Below the pieces are notes generated by a model, which was not told the DNA's origin, made no database searches, and saw only the letters and a list, made by a program, of their open reading frames with translations. The translations under genes were made by a program, and so were the position numbers. Below are positions 7,321 to 13,677 of a stretch of DNA of 16,536 nucleotides, one piece after another. Numbering within the stretch: the stretch's first letter is position 1; every line of letters starts with the position of its first letter. The DNA is taken from assembly GCA_023391335.1 (NCBI GenBank), contig JAEWBG010000070.1, forward strand, positions 1-16,536, given 5' to 3'. The stretch is from Pseudomonadota bacterium (GTDB lineage Bacteria; Pseudomonadota; Gammaproteobacteria; Steroidobacterales; Steroidobacteraceae).

Positions 7321-7401
7321 ACGATCGGGTGACGCCCCGATCTAGAGACGAGGCATGATTTAACCACATCGGAGGGGCACCCGGCCGCCCCGGAGATACA
7401 C

Positions 7402-7421
7402 GGATTGGCTGTATTCAATCC
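7402..7421. promoter_or_regulatory. Inverted repeat in the puuD-puuB divergent promoter
   Basis: GGATTG and CAATCC flank an 8-bp spacer roughly in the middle of the 228-bp divergent region (7307-7534). It could bind a second, dimeric regulator. No clear pair of -35 and -10 boxes was found for either gene, so the promoters stay unplaced. Confidence 0.3.
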
Positions 7422-7518
7422 TTTCAGGGGCTTAGAGCCGGAGTCAGGAACCCGCCGATTGACTTAATGCTTCGGATCCTGGGCGCCTCGCAAGGTGCCT
7501 ACCCTTACCCGTCCCGAT

Positions 7519-7533
7519 ACGAAATGTTAAACA
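7519..7533 (+). promoter_or_regulatory. Candidate PuuR operator at the puuB start
   Basis: ACGAAATGTTAAACA lies directly before the puuB GTG start and matches 9 of 15 positions of the recalled E. coli PuuR site, including the final AAACA. The block CCCGAT, then TTAAAC, then GTG is shared with the puuD start on the opposite strand. That suggests two copies of one control element rather than chance. Confidence 0.42.
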
Positions 7534-7534
7534 G

Positions 7535-8824
7535 GTGCTCGTGAAAGCGTCAGCGACATTCAGCGGTTCGTACTATGCGGCGAGCGCCCATGCGGCACCT
7601 GCTCGCCCTGCTCTGGAGGGCGACATCACCGCGGATGTGTGCGTCGTCGGCGGAGGTCTCGCGGGGTGCTCGACTGCTTTGCATCTCGCAGAACGTGGAT
7701 ATGCGGTCGCACTGTTAGAGGCGGAACAGGTCGGCTGGGGCGCATCCGGTCGCAGCGGCGGCCAAGTTCTGACCGGATTCGCATCTGGACAGCACAAGCT
7801 CGTACAGCAACTCGGCGCGGGGACTGCACACAAGCTTTGGGATATCTCAGTCGAAGGCGTCGAACTAGTCCGTGAACGTGTAGCGCGTCATCGCATCGAA
7901 TGCGACCTGCACTGGGGACAGATGCACGTGGCGATCAAGGAACGCCACCGACAAGAGCTCACGTCCGAACTCGCAGAAGCACAAGAACTGTACGGATACT
8001 CGCAACTACGCATGCTGGATCGCGCGGAGGTTCAGTCGCTGTTAGCTACTGATCGCTACTGCGCCGGAGTGCTGGATACCGGCAGCGGGCATCTGCATCC
8101 GCTGAACTACACGCTTGGGCTCGCGAGCGCGGCGGAAACCGCAGGCGTAAAGATCTACGAGCACTCTCGCGTGACTGGCATCGAGCATTCAGATCCGGCA
8201 GTCGTGCGCACTGCGCGCGGCTCGGTCCGGTCGCGATTTGTCGTGTTCTGCTGCAACGCTTACATCGATCGACTCGTACCGCAGCTTCAGTCTCGGATCA
8301 TGCCGGTGGGCACTTACGTCATCGCCACTGAATCGTTGGGTGCCGCGCGAATGCTGCAACTCATCCGCGAGAACATTGCAGTGACGGACATGAACTTCGT
8401 TCTCGACTATTTCCGTCGTTCGGCAGATCACCGACTGCTGTTCGGAGGAAGAGTCAGCTATTCAGGCGTCGATGCGTTCGACACGGCACGCGCAACTCGC
8501 AAACGCATGCTGAAGGTCTTTCCGCAGCTCGAAGATGTGGCGATCGAGTACGCGTGGGGTGGATTCGTGGATATCACGATGAGCCGCGCGCCCGATTTCG
8601 GACGCATCCAACCGAACATTTACTATTTACAAGGTTTCTCCGGTCACGGCATCGCGTTGACGGGAGTGGCAGGAAAATTGGTAGCTGAAGCAATCGCAGG
8701 CCAAGCAGAGCGATTCGACCTCTTCACCAAGCTCAAACATCGAGAGTTTCCGGGAGGAAAGCTATTCAGAACGCCGGCGCTGGTTCTAGCGATGCTGTGG
8801 TATCGGTTGCGCGACCTAATGTAG
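7535..8824 (+). CDS. puuB: Gamma-glutamylputrescine oxidoreductase PuuB
   Basis: FAD-dependent amine oxidase of the DAO family, 429 residues (E. coli PuuB is about 426). It oxidises gamma-glutamylputrescine to gamma-glutamyl-aminobutyraldehyde. The dinucleotide-binding fold starts near residue 33 with VCVVGGGLAGCSTALHLAE, followed by WGASGRSGGQ, a family signature for FAD contact. YFQGFSGHG-like motif YLQGFSGHGIALTG near the C-terminus closes the FAD site. The start is GTG at 7535 or the in-frame GTG at 7541; the latter has better spacing from the weak ACAGG. The gene is divergent from puuD and converges on queD. Its TAG stop sits at the edge of element D. The aldehyde dehydrogenase PuuC that would follow in the pathway is not in this window. 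Confidence 0.93.
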   Translation: MLVKASATFSGSYYAASAHAAPARPALEGDITADVCVVGGGLAGCSTALHLAERGYAVALLEAEQVGWGASGRSGGQVLTGFASGQHKLVQQLGAGTAHKLWDISVEGVELVRERVARHRIECDLHWGQMHVAIKERHRQELTSELAEAQELYGYSQLRMLDRAEVQSLLATDRYCAGVLDTGSGHLHPLNYTLGLASAAETAGVKIYEHSRVTGIEHSDPAVVRTARGSVRSRFVVFCCNAYIDRLVPQLQSRIMPVGTYVIATESLGAARMLQLIRENIAVTDMNFVLDYFRRSADHRLLFGGRVSYSGVDAFDTARATRKRMLKVFPQLEDVAIEYAWGGFVDITMSRAPDFGRIQPNIYYLQGFSGHGIALTGVAGKLVAEAIAGQAERFDLFTKLKHREFPGGKLFRTPALVLAMLWYRLRDLM

Positions 8825-8914
8825 TGACTAGCGGATAGAGGATCGTGACTAGTAGAAAATGCTTCGCATCCTGCTAGCGCGTCTTCTATCCGCTATCCGC
8901 TATCCGCTAGTCAC
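8824..8914. repeat. Element D: inverted repeat between convergent puuB and queD
   Basis: GTGACTAGCGGATAG at 8824-8838 is perfectly inverted at 8900-8914. The right arm, read on the minus strand, is GTGACTA followed by three GCGGATA units. The left arm has GTGACTA, GCGGATA, GAGGATC, GTGACTA. A small hairpin (ATGC-TTC-GCAT) lies between. The left arm begins in the puuB stop codon and the right arm contains the queD stop. The long stem could act as a two-way transcript end, although no T-run is present. Confidence 0.85.
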
Positions 8915-9263
8915 CCTCGTAGACACACCCACTCGTGCACGTCTCATGCACGGTAACTTGGCTGAGCATGGGAAGCACTTGCTTCGCCTCGCGCCAAATC
9001 CAGCGAGCAAGATTTTCGCTGGTCGGATTTTCGAGGCCGGGGATCTCGTTCAGATAGTGATGATCAAGCCGGTCGTAGATCGGCTGGAATGCGGCGCGGA
9101 CGTCGGCGAAGTCCATGACCCAACCCGAATGGGAATCCACCGATCCGCTGAGTCGCAGTTCGATACGGAACGAATGCCCGTGCAAACGCGAGCACTTGTG
9201 ACCTGTCGGGACATTGGGCAGCCGGTGCGCTGCCTCGATCGTGAAGACTCGGAAGATATGCAT
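8907..9263 (-). CDS. queD: 6-carboxy-5,6,7,8-tetrahydropterin synthase QueD
   Basis: Homologue of 6-pyruvoyl-tetrahydropterin synthase, 118 residues (E. coli QueD is about 121). It converts dihydroneopterin triphosphate to 6-carboxytetrahydropterin in queuosine (preQ0) synthesis. Zinc ligands are His13 in EAAHRL and His28/His30 in LHGHSF; the catalytic cysteine is Cys24. DHHYLN at 67-72 and HET at 106-108 complete the active site. The ATG at 9263 is chosen because it begins with the conserved MHIFRVFTIEAAH. The frame is open to 9467, but the extension overlaps the neighbouring gene and has no family similarity. The Shine-Dalgarno is weak. It has no obvious link to polyamine metabolism. The stop codon lies inside element D. 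Confidence 0.93.
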   Translation of the reverse strand: MHIFRVFTIEAAHRLPNVPTGHKCSRLHGHSFRIELRLSGSVDSHSGWVMDFADVRAAFQPIYDRLDHHYLNEIPGLENPTSENLARWIWREAKQVLPMLSQVTVHETCTSGCVYEGD

Positions 9264-9318
9264 CGGCGATCGCGTGAGCTGTGAATCCGGCTCAGAACGC
9301 CGATCTGTCGCTAGTTCG

Positions 9319-9693
9319 TTATGCTGCTTTGCGACGGCGTGAGCTGGAAACGCAGCTGCAAGTGCCGCAAGTGCAACGGATCGCGCTGCAATCGGTGCAC
9401 ACAGTGAAGTCCACCGAACCGAAGTGACGACGGCATTGCTCGCAATATGGCTTGCGGCGGCTCGCACGAGCCGAACGATAGGTCGCTACGGCTTCACCCT
9501 GCTGCCCCATAGACTCGTCATTGCACGCGACTAGATCCTTGCTGACGATCGCACGCATGAACGTGCTCGCTCCCATGGATCCAACCTTGAAGAGGCGCAT
9601 TTGCTCGCGTGCGAGTCCCATTTGCGCAACCGGGTCATAAATGACCACGCCCAATTTCGGGTGCACAAGCACCTGGAACACATCACCGCTCAT
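9319..9693 (-). CDS. Unknown protein with Cys-rich zinc-binding C-terminus
   Basis: A 124-residue protein I do not recognise. The first 70 residues look like a small folded domain (VFQVLVHPKLGVVIYDPVAQ) rich in Met and Val. The C-terminus holds eight cysteines in the pattern CxxC-x11-CxxC-x4-CxC-x2-CxC (residues 84-114), followed by a basic tail SSSRRRK. That arrangement would suit one or two zinc sites, as in zinc ribbons. No signal peptide or membrane segment is seen. It is 55 bp upstream of queD on the same strand, so co-transcription is possible. The start ATG at 9693 has only a weak ribosome site. Coding is supported by length and the ordered cysteines; function is open. Confidence 0.6.
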   Translation of the reverse strand: MSGDVFQVLVHPKLGVVIYDPVAQMGLAREQMRLFKVGSMGASTFMRAIVSKDLVACNDESMGQQGEAVATYRSARASRRKPYCEQCRRHFGSVDFTVCTDCSAIRCTCGTCSCVSSSRRRKAA

Positions 9694-9834
9694 AAATCAC
9701 TACGCCTGGCAGGTTCAAAGGAAAGGCTGAAATCGGCCCGCAATTTTGCTGTAACGGGACCGTCATAGCAATGCGACATGCGGTGTTTTTTCGAGTTTTC
9801 AATCTAGGCTGGTACGCGCGCACGCTTTGAGGTC

Positions 9835-9851
9835 GCGGAACTCAGTTCCGC
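9835..9851 (-). other. Stem-loop just after rlmKL
   Basis: GCGGAAC and GTTCCGC form a 7-bp perfect stem with a 3-base loop, 5 bases after the rlmKL stop codon on the minus strand. No T-run follows. A weak or Rho-assisted terminator or a mRNA 3'-end stabiliser is possible. The rest of the 163-bp gap to the next gene shows nothing I can name. Confidence 0.4.
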
Positions 9852-9856
9852 AAACG

Positions 9857-12016
9857 TCAGTAACGTCGGCGCAGCACGTACGCGCAGTGAATTCTTGGAT
9901 TACGTTCAAAATCCCTTGGCAACGTCTTACGCGTGACGTCCTCGATTGCGAATTCTGGCAACGCCGGCGCGTCCAGCTTGAAGCGCGTGTAGTTGTTCGA
10001 AAAAACGATTACGCCATCAGGCGCGAGCAACCGCGAAGCAGCATTGAGCAAAGCAACATGATCGCGTTGCACATCGAAATCGTCCGTCATCCGTTTGGAA
10101 CGCGAATGGGTCGGCGGGTCTATGAACATCACATCGTAACGACGCGTGGAAGTCTGCTCGTCAGCCAGCCAAGCGATGCAATCCGCTTGCACAAACCCAT
10201 GTTGCGGACTGGCAAATCCGTTGATTGCTAGATTTCGTTTGGCCCAGTCGAGATACGTCTTCGACATATCGACCGTCGTCGAGGACGCTGCACCAGCCGC
10301 TGCGGCATAAACCGTGGCTGTTCCCGTGTACGCGAACAAGTTCAAGAAGCGTTTGTCCTTTGCCAATTCGCCGACCATGCGACGCGTTAACCGATGGTCG
10401 AGAAACAATCCTGTATCCAAATAGTCTTCGAAGTTCACGTAGAACTTAAACCCTGCTTCGCGAACGACCTCGAAGCGCCGCTCTTGTCCCACCTTCTCGT
10501 ATTGAGACCCATCTTTCTGTTGCCGGCGCTCGCGGACGAAGATCCGCTCCTGAGGCAACTCAAAGACGTGAGGAATGACGGCCATCGCTTCTTGTCGGCG
10601 TGCACGTGCAGCTTGAGGCTGGATGCTCTTTGGCGGGGCGTACTCCTGTACTACTAACCACCGATCTGCCTCGCCGCCGGAATACTGATCGATGGCAAAT
10701 GCATACTCGGGCATGTCAGCGTCGTATACGCGAAAGCAATCGATGCCCTCGCGCTTAGCCCAATCGCCGAGCTGCTTCACATTCTTGTGTAAACGATTCG
10801 CAAACATCTGCGCACCCGGCTTCGCGAGGATCTCGGCTGGATCGGGCGGTGCTCGACGCTCCGTTCGGAACTCCTGTGGTTGGATAGCGAAGCGGAGCAA
10901 TCGACACTCGATCTTGCCGTTGAACAAGGTGTGGCTGCGTCGCGCGTTGATCGCCATCGCCTTTGCCAGAGGCGGATTGCCGGTCAACACTGCGGCTTGC
11001 CAGCCTTGAAAGTGTTCGCGTAGCCGCTCGCCCAGCTGCGCATACAACGACTCGAGATTTTCTTGATCGCCGATGCGCTCGCCGTACGGCGGATTGGTTG
11101 CAACCAGCCCAGTCTCGCCGCCTTCGCGCGTCAGTTGCGCAAGTTCGCGTCGCTCGAAATGCACGTGCGCCCGCAATTTCGCTCGTTCGGCGTTCTCATT
11201 CGCAGCGCGGACCGCGGCAGTATCGACATCGTATCCGCGTAGAGTGATGGTGCGCTCTCCCGCTTCGCGACGTTGTCGCGCTTCATCGACCAACCTTTTC
11301 CAGAGGACTCGATCGTGACCGCGCCAGCCGATGAAACCGAAGTGGCTGCGCATCGATCCGGGTGCAATGTCGAGCGCGATCAAAGCAGCCTCGATCACCA
11401 ACGTCCCAGAACCGCACATCGGGTCGACGAAATCCCCGCCGTCTCTCGCGATCTGCGGCCATCCGCTGCGCAACAACATCGCCGCGGCTAGATTTTCCTT
11501 GAGCGGCGCGGCAACGCCACGAGCGCGATACGCACGGCGGTGCAAGCTTTCGCCGGATAGATCGATGCTGATCGTGGCGTGCTCGCGATCGATGCGCACG
11601 TCGATGCGAACATCCGGTTGCTCCAAATTCACAGACGGCCGTTCGCCCGTGCGCTCGCGAAATTGATCGACGATGGCGTCCTTGGTCTTCAGGGCACCGA
11701 AATGCGTGTGAACGATTCCGCTCGATGCGCCTGCGAAGTCGATAGCCATGCTACCGGTCGGCGCGATGTGCTCGCTCCAGTCGATCGAACGGACGCCGTC
11801 GTACAGCGCTTCAGGGGTCGCCGCGAGGGTGTGACCGACAGGCATCAGTATTCGACTGGCTGTGCGCGACCACAAACATGCGCGATAGGCCGACTCGAGT
11901 GAGCCTTCGAATTGGACGCCCAGCTTGAATTCGCGCGTATTGGTTGCGCCGCATTCGCGAAGCTCGCCCGCAGTGAGATCCGCCACGCCGGGCGGACAAG
12001 ATGCAAAGAACTTCAT
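9857..12016 (-). CDS. rlmL: Bifunctional 23S rRNA methyltransferase RlmKL
   Basis: Fused methyltransferase of 719 residues (E. coli RlmKL is about 702). It makes m2G2445 (RlmL half) and m7G2069 (RlmK half) in 23S rRNA. Order of parts: N-terminal region and THUMP domain to about residue 160, then a Rossmann methyltransferase with DPMCGSGT at 198-205 and the guanine-N2 motif NPPYGER at 308-314. The second methyltransferase has LFAYTGTATVYAA, VDMSKTYLDWAKRNL and FIDPPTHS. Both halves look intact. The ATG at 12016 gives the expected N-terminus MKFFASCPPGV. The aguB stop is 1 bp upstream, so the two are coupled, an unusual pairing of a ribosome-modification gene with a polyamine gene. Confidence 0.96.
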   Translation of the reverse strand: MKFFASCPPGVADLTAGELRECGATNTREFKLGVQFEGSLESAYRACLWSRTASRILMPVGHTLAATPEALYDGVRSIDWSEHIAPTGSMAIDFAGASSGIVHTHFGALKTKDAIVDQFRERTGERPSVNLEQPDVRIDVRIDREHATISIDLSGESLHRRAYRARGVAAPLKENLAAAMLLRSGWPQIARDGGDFVDPMCGSGTLVIEAALIALDIAPGSMRSHFGFIGWRGHDRVLWKRLVDEARQRREAGERTITLRGYDVDTAAVRAANENAERAKLRAHVHFERRELAQLTREGGETGLVATNPPYGERIGDQENLESLYAQLGERLREHFQGWQAAVLTGNPPLAKAMAINARRSHTLFNGKIECRLLRFAIQPQEFRTERRAPPDPAEILAKPGAQMFANRLHKNVKQLGDWAKREGIDCFRVYDADMPEYAFAIDQYSGGEADRWLVVQEYAPPKSIQPQAARARRQEAMAVIPHVFELPQERIFVRERRQQKDGSQYEKVGQERRFEVVREAGFKFYVNFEDYLDTGLFLDHRLTRRMVGELAKDKRFLNLFAYTGTATVYAAAAGAASSTTVDMSKTYLDWAKRNLAINGFASPQHGFVQADCIAWLADEQTSTRRYDVMFIDPPTHSRSKRMTDDFDVQRDHVALLNAASRLLAPDGVIVFSNNYTRFKLDAPALPEFAIEDVTRKTLPRDFERNPRIHCAYVLRRRY

Positions 12017-12017
12017 G

Positions 12018-12893
12018 TCAGCGTCGCGCCGTCGAGCCGTCGAGCGTCATCAACGGCTGATACAGATCGGGCCGTCGATCGCGAAAAACGCCCCACGCTT
12101 GGCGATACGCTCGAATCTCATCTAAATCGAATGTGGCCGTCACGATTGCTTCGCCCTCGCGAGGCGCTTGCGCGACGATCGCACCAGTTTGATCGGCGAT
12201 GAATGAAGAGCCGTAATAGGTGACGGTCCAGTTCCCGCCACTTTCAATTCCAACGCGATTCGATGCAACCACTGGCATCACGTTCGATGCGGCGTGTCCC
12301 TGCATTGCGCGTTGCCAATGATCGCGAGAATCGATGCGCGGATCTTGAGGCTCCGACCCGATCGCGGTCGGATAGAACAGAATCTCCGCTCCCATTAGCG
12401 CCATCGCACGTGCAGACTCTGGGAACCACTGGTCCCAACAGATCGCAACGCCGATCGTCCCGAAGCGAGTCGGCCACACTTTGAAGCCCGTATCGCCAGG
12501 CGAGAAATAAAACTTCTCGTGATAGCCAGGGCTTTCCGGGATATGCGTCTTGCGATAGGTCCCCAACAAAGAACCATCGGCATCGATGATGGCAGCGGAG
12601 TTATAGAACGCGTTGCCCGCGCGCTCGTACACGCTGGCTGGCAAGACCACGTTCAATTCGCGCGCAAGCTTTTGGAAACGCTGCACCGCTGGATTTTCGG
12701 CGATCGGCATTGCCACATCGAAGTACTTCGGCTCGTGCCCTTTGCAGAAATACGGCGTCTCGAACAACTCCTGAATCAAGATGATGTTCGCGCCTTGGTT
12801 CGCGGCGGCGCGGATGACGCGCTCGGCCGTATCGAGATTGGCCCGACGATCTTCGGTGCAGGCGAATTGTGTGGCAGCAACGGTGGTTTTCAT
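12018..12893 (-). CDS. aguB: N-carbamoylputrescine amidohydrolase AguB
   Basis: Nitrilase-superfamily enzyme, 291 residues, the usual length for AguB. It hydrolyses N-carbamoylputrescine to putrescine, CO2 and ammonia in the cytoplasm. The catalytic triad is Glu42 (QELFE), Lys115 (RKTHIPE) and Cys152 (ICWDQWFPE). GYHEKFYFSPGDTGF, FYPTAIGSEP and DHWQRAMQGHAASN are close to the Pseudomonas and plant enzymes as I remember them, which favours AguB over other nitrilases. The usual partner AguA (agmatine deiminase) is absent here. The ATG at 12893 is followed upstream by CATCACTTTT from element E, so no Shine-Dalgarno is visible. It lies between puuR and rlmKL on the same strand. The location ties arginine/agmatine-derived putrescine to the Puu route. 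Confidence 0.93.
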   Translation of the reverse strand: MKTTVAATQFACTEDRRANLDTAERVIRAAANQGANIILIQELFETPYFCKGHEPKYFDVAMPIAENPAVQRFQKLARELNVVLPASVYERAGNAFYNSAAIIDADGSLLGTYRKTHIPESPGYHEKFYFSPGDTGFKVWPTRFGTIGVAICWDQWFPESARAMALMGAEILFYPTAIGSEPQDPRIDSRDHWQRAMQGHAASNVMPVVASNRVGIESGGNWTVTYYGSSFIADQTGAIVAQAPREGEAIVTATFDLDEIRAYRQAWGVFRDRRPDLYQPLMTLDGSTARR

Positions 12894-12897
12894 AAAA

Positions 12898-12995
12898 GTG
12901 ATGCGGTGAAGCAGTGATGGGGTGAAGTGCGTAGGCGTGCGTGGAGTGAACTACTGAGCTTCGACGTTCACTTCATCACCTCATCACTCCATCAC
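12898..12995. repeat. Element E: inverted octamer arrays between puuR and aguB
   Basis: The left arm is four 8-bp units (GTGATGCG, GTGAAGCA, GTGATGGG, GTGAAGTG; 12898-12929). The right arm (12964-12995), read on the minus strand, is GTGATGGA, GTGATGAG, GTGATGAA, GTGAACGT. The period is 8, not 7 as in the other elements, but the GTGA start and the inverted layout are the same. The left arm lies 4 bp from the aguB start and the right arm 4 bp from the puuR stop. Confidence 0.88.
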
Positions 12996-12999
12996 GAAA

Positions 13000-13548
13000 C
13001 TAAAACGTAGGCGGCGTACTTGCGCTAATGATCTCACAAGGTTCATCGCCGATATTTCTGAATCGATGCGGAAGCGCGCTGGCAAAGTAATAAGCGTCAC
13101 CGCGCGCGAGGATTCGAGTCTGTCCGCCTACAGTGAGTTCGATTTCTCCGGAAACAATGACGCCGCCCTCTTCGCCCTTGTGACTGAGCATGTCCGACCC
13201 GGTGTCGGCTTTCGAACGATATCGCTCATGCATGATGGTCATCGCGCGGTTCGGACGTTTAGCCGCTACGAGCCGCAGCGAAACGTCGCGATCCCCGATG
13301 TCGGTAAGCTCCTCTCGCTCATAGAACACCTGCGGATTCGATGCGAGATCGAGCGTGAAGAATTCCGCGAGCGACATGGGAACGCCGTCCAGGACCTTTT
13401 TAAGTGACGACACCGAGGGGCTGACGCGGTTTTGCTCGATGAGAGAAATCGTTCCATTCGTCACGCCCGCGCGCTTGGCCAACTCTCGCTGCGATAGACC
13501 AAACATCATTCGCACGGCACGAAGGTGCCCACCGACATCGATGGTCAT
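13000..13548 (-). CDS. puuR: HTH-cupin transcriptional repressor PuuR
   Basis: Regulator of 182 residues (E. coli PuuR is about 185). The N-terminal Xre/Cro-type helix-turn-helix covers about residues 8-62 (LSQRELAKRAGVTNGTISLIE). The C-terminal cupin_2 barrel, the probable putrescine sensor, includes GEIELTVGGQTRILARGDAYYF and LPHRFRN. The same architecture occurs in other amine and amino-acid regulators, so the specific name rests on the family pattern (SPSVSSLKKVLDGVPMSLAEFF) and on the puu/pot neighbours. The ATG at 13548 has GAGAGGG close upstream. The gene is divergent from the aminotransferase over 129 bp, with a putative own operator overlapping a possible -10 (TATTCT). aguB follows downstream after element E. 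Confidence 0.9.
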   Translation of the reverse strand: MTIDVGGHLRAVRMMFGLSQRELAKRAGVTNGTISLIEQNRVSPSVSSLKKVLDGVPMSLAEFFTLDLASNPQVFYEREELTDIGDRDVSLRLVAAKRPNRAMTIMHERYRSKADTGSDMLSHKGEEGGVIVSGEIELTVGGQTRILARGDAYYFASALPHRFRNIGDEPCEIISASTPPTF

Positions 13549-13569
13549 GGCCCTCTCTCACTGATTAGC

Positions 13570-13584
13570 TGTTTAGAATAATCG
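13570..13584 (-). promoter_or_regulatory. Candidate PuuR operator in the puuR-aminotransferase region
   Basis: The minus-strand 15-mer CGATTATTCTAAACA matches 9 of 15 positions of the recalled E. coli PuuR site and overlaps TATTCT, a possible -10 for puuR. It lies 22 bases upstream of puuR and about 40 bases before the -35 of the aminotransferase, so it could serve both. Confidence 0.38.
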
Positions 13585-13622
13585 ACAACTTTACCCGATA
13601 GCGGCTACGCTGCGGCGCGAAA

Positions 13623-13651
13623 TTGTGGCGGGTGTCGAATTTTCTTATCAT
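13623..13651 (+). promoter_or_regulatory. Sigma-70-type promoter of the aminotransferase gene
   Basis: TTGTGG (13623-13628) and TATCAT (13646-13651) are separated by exactly 17 bp and lie 26 bases upstream of the start codon. The expected transcript start is near 13658. A GAGAAG ribosome site follows 5 bases before the ATG. Confidence 0.5.
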
Positions 13652-13677
13652 CCGACGCACCTCACCCGAGAAGCCTC

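Noticed and set aside
7307..7369. ATG start of puuD at 7369
   Set aside because: The 21-residue extension has no family similarity or ribosome site; the GTG at 7306 gives the family length and Cys114 numbering.
9264..9467. N-terminal extension of QueD resembling a signal peptide (LAALAAAFPAHA)
   Set aside because: QueD is cytoplasmic and begins at MHIFRVF; the extension overlaps the Cys-rich gene in another frame and has no ribosome site.
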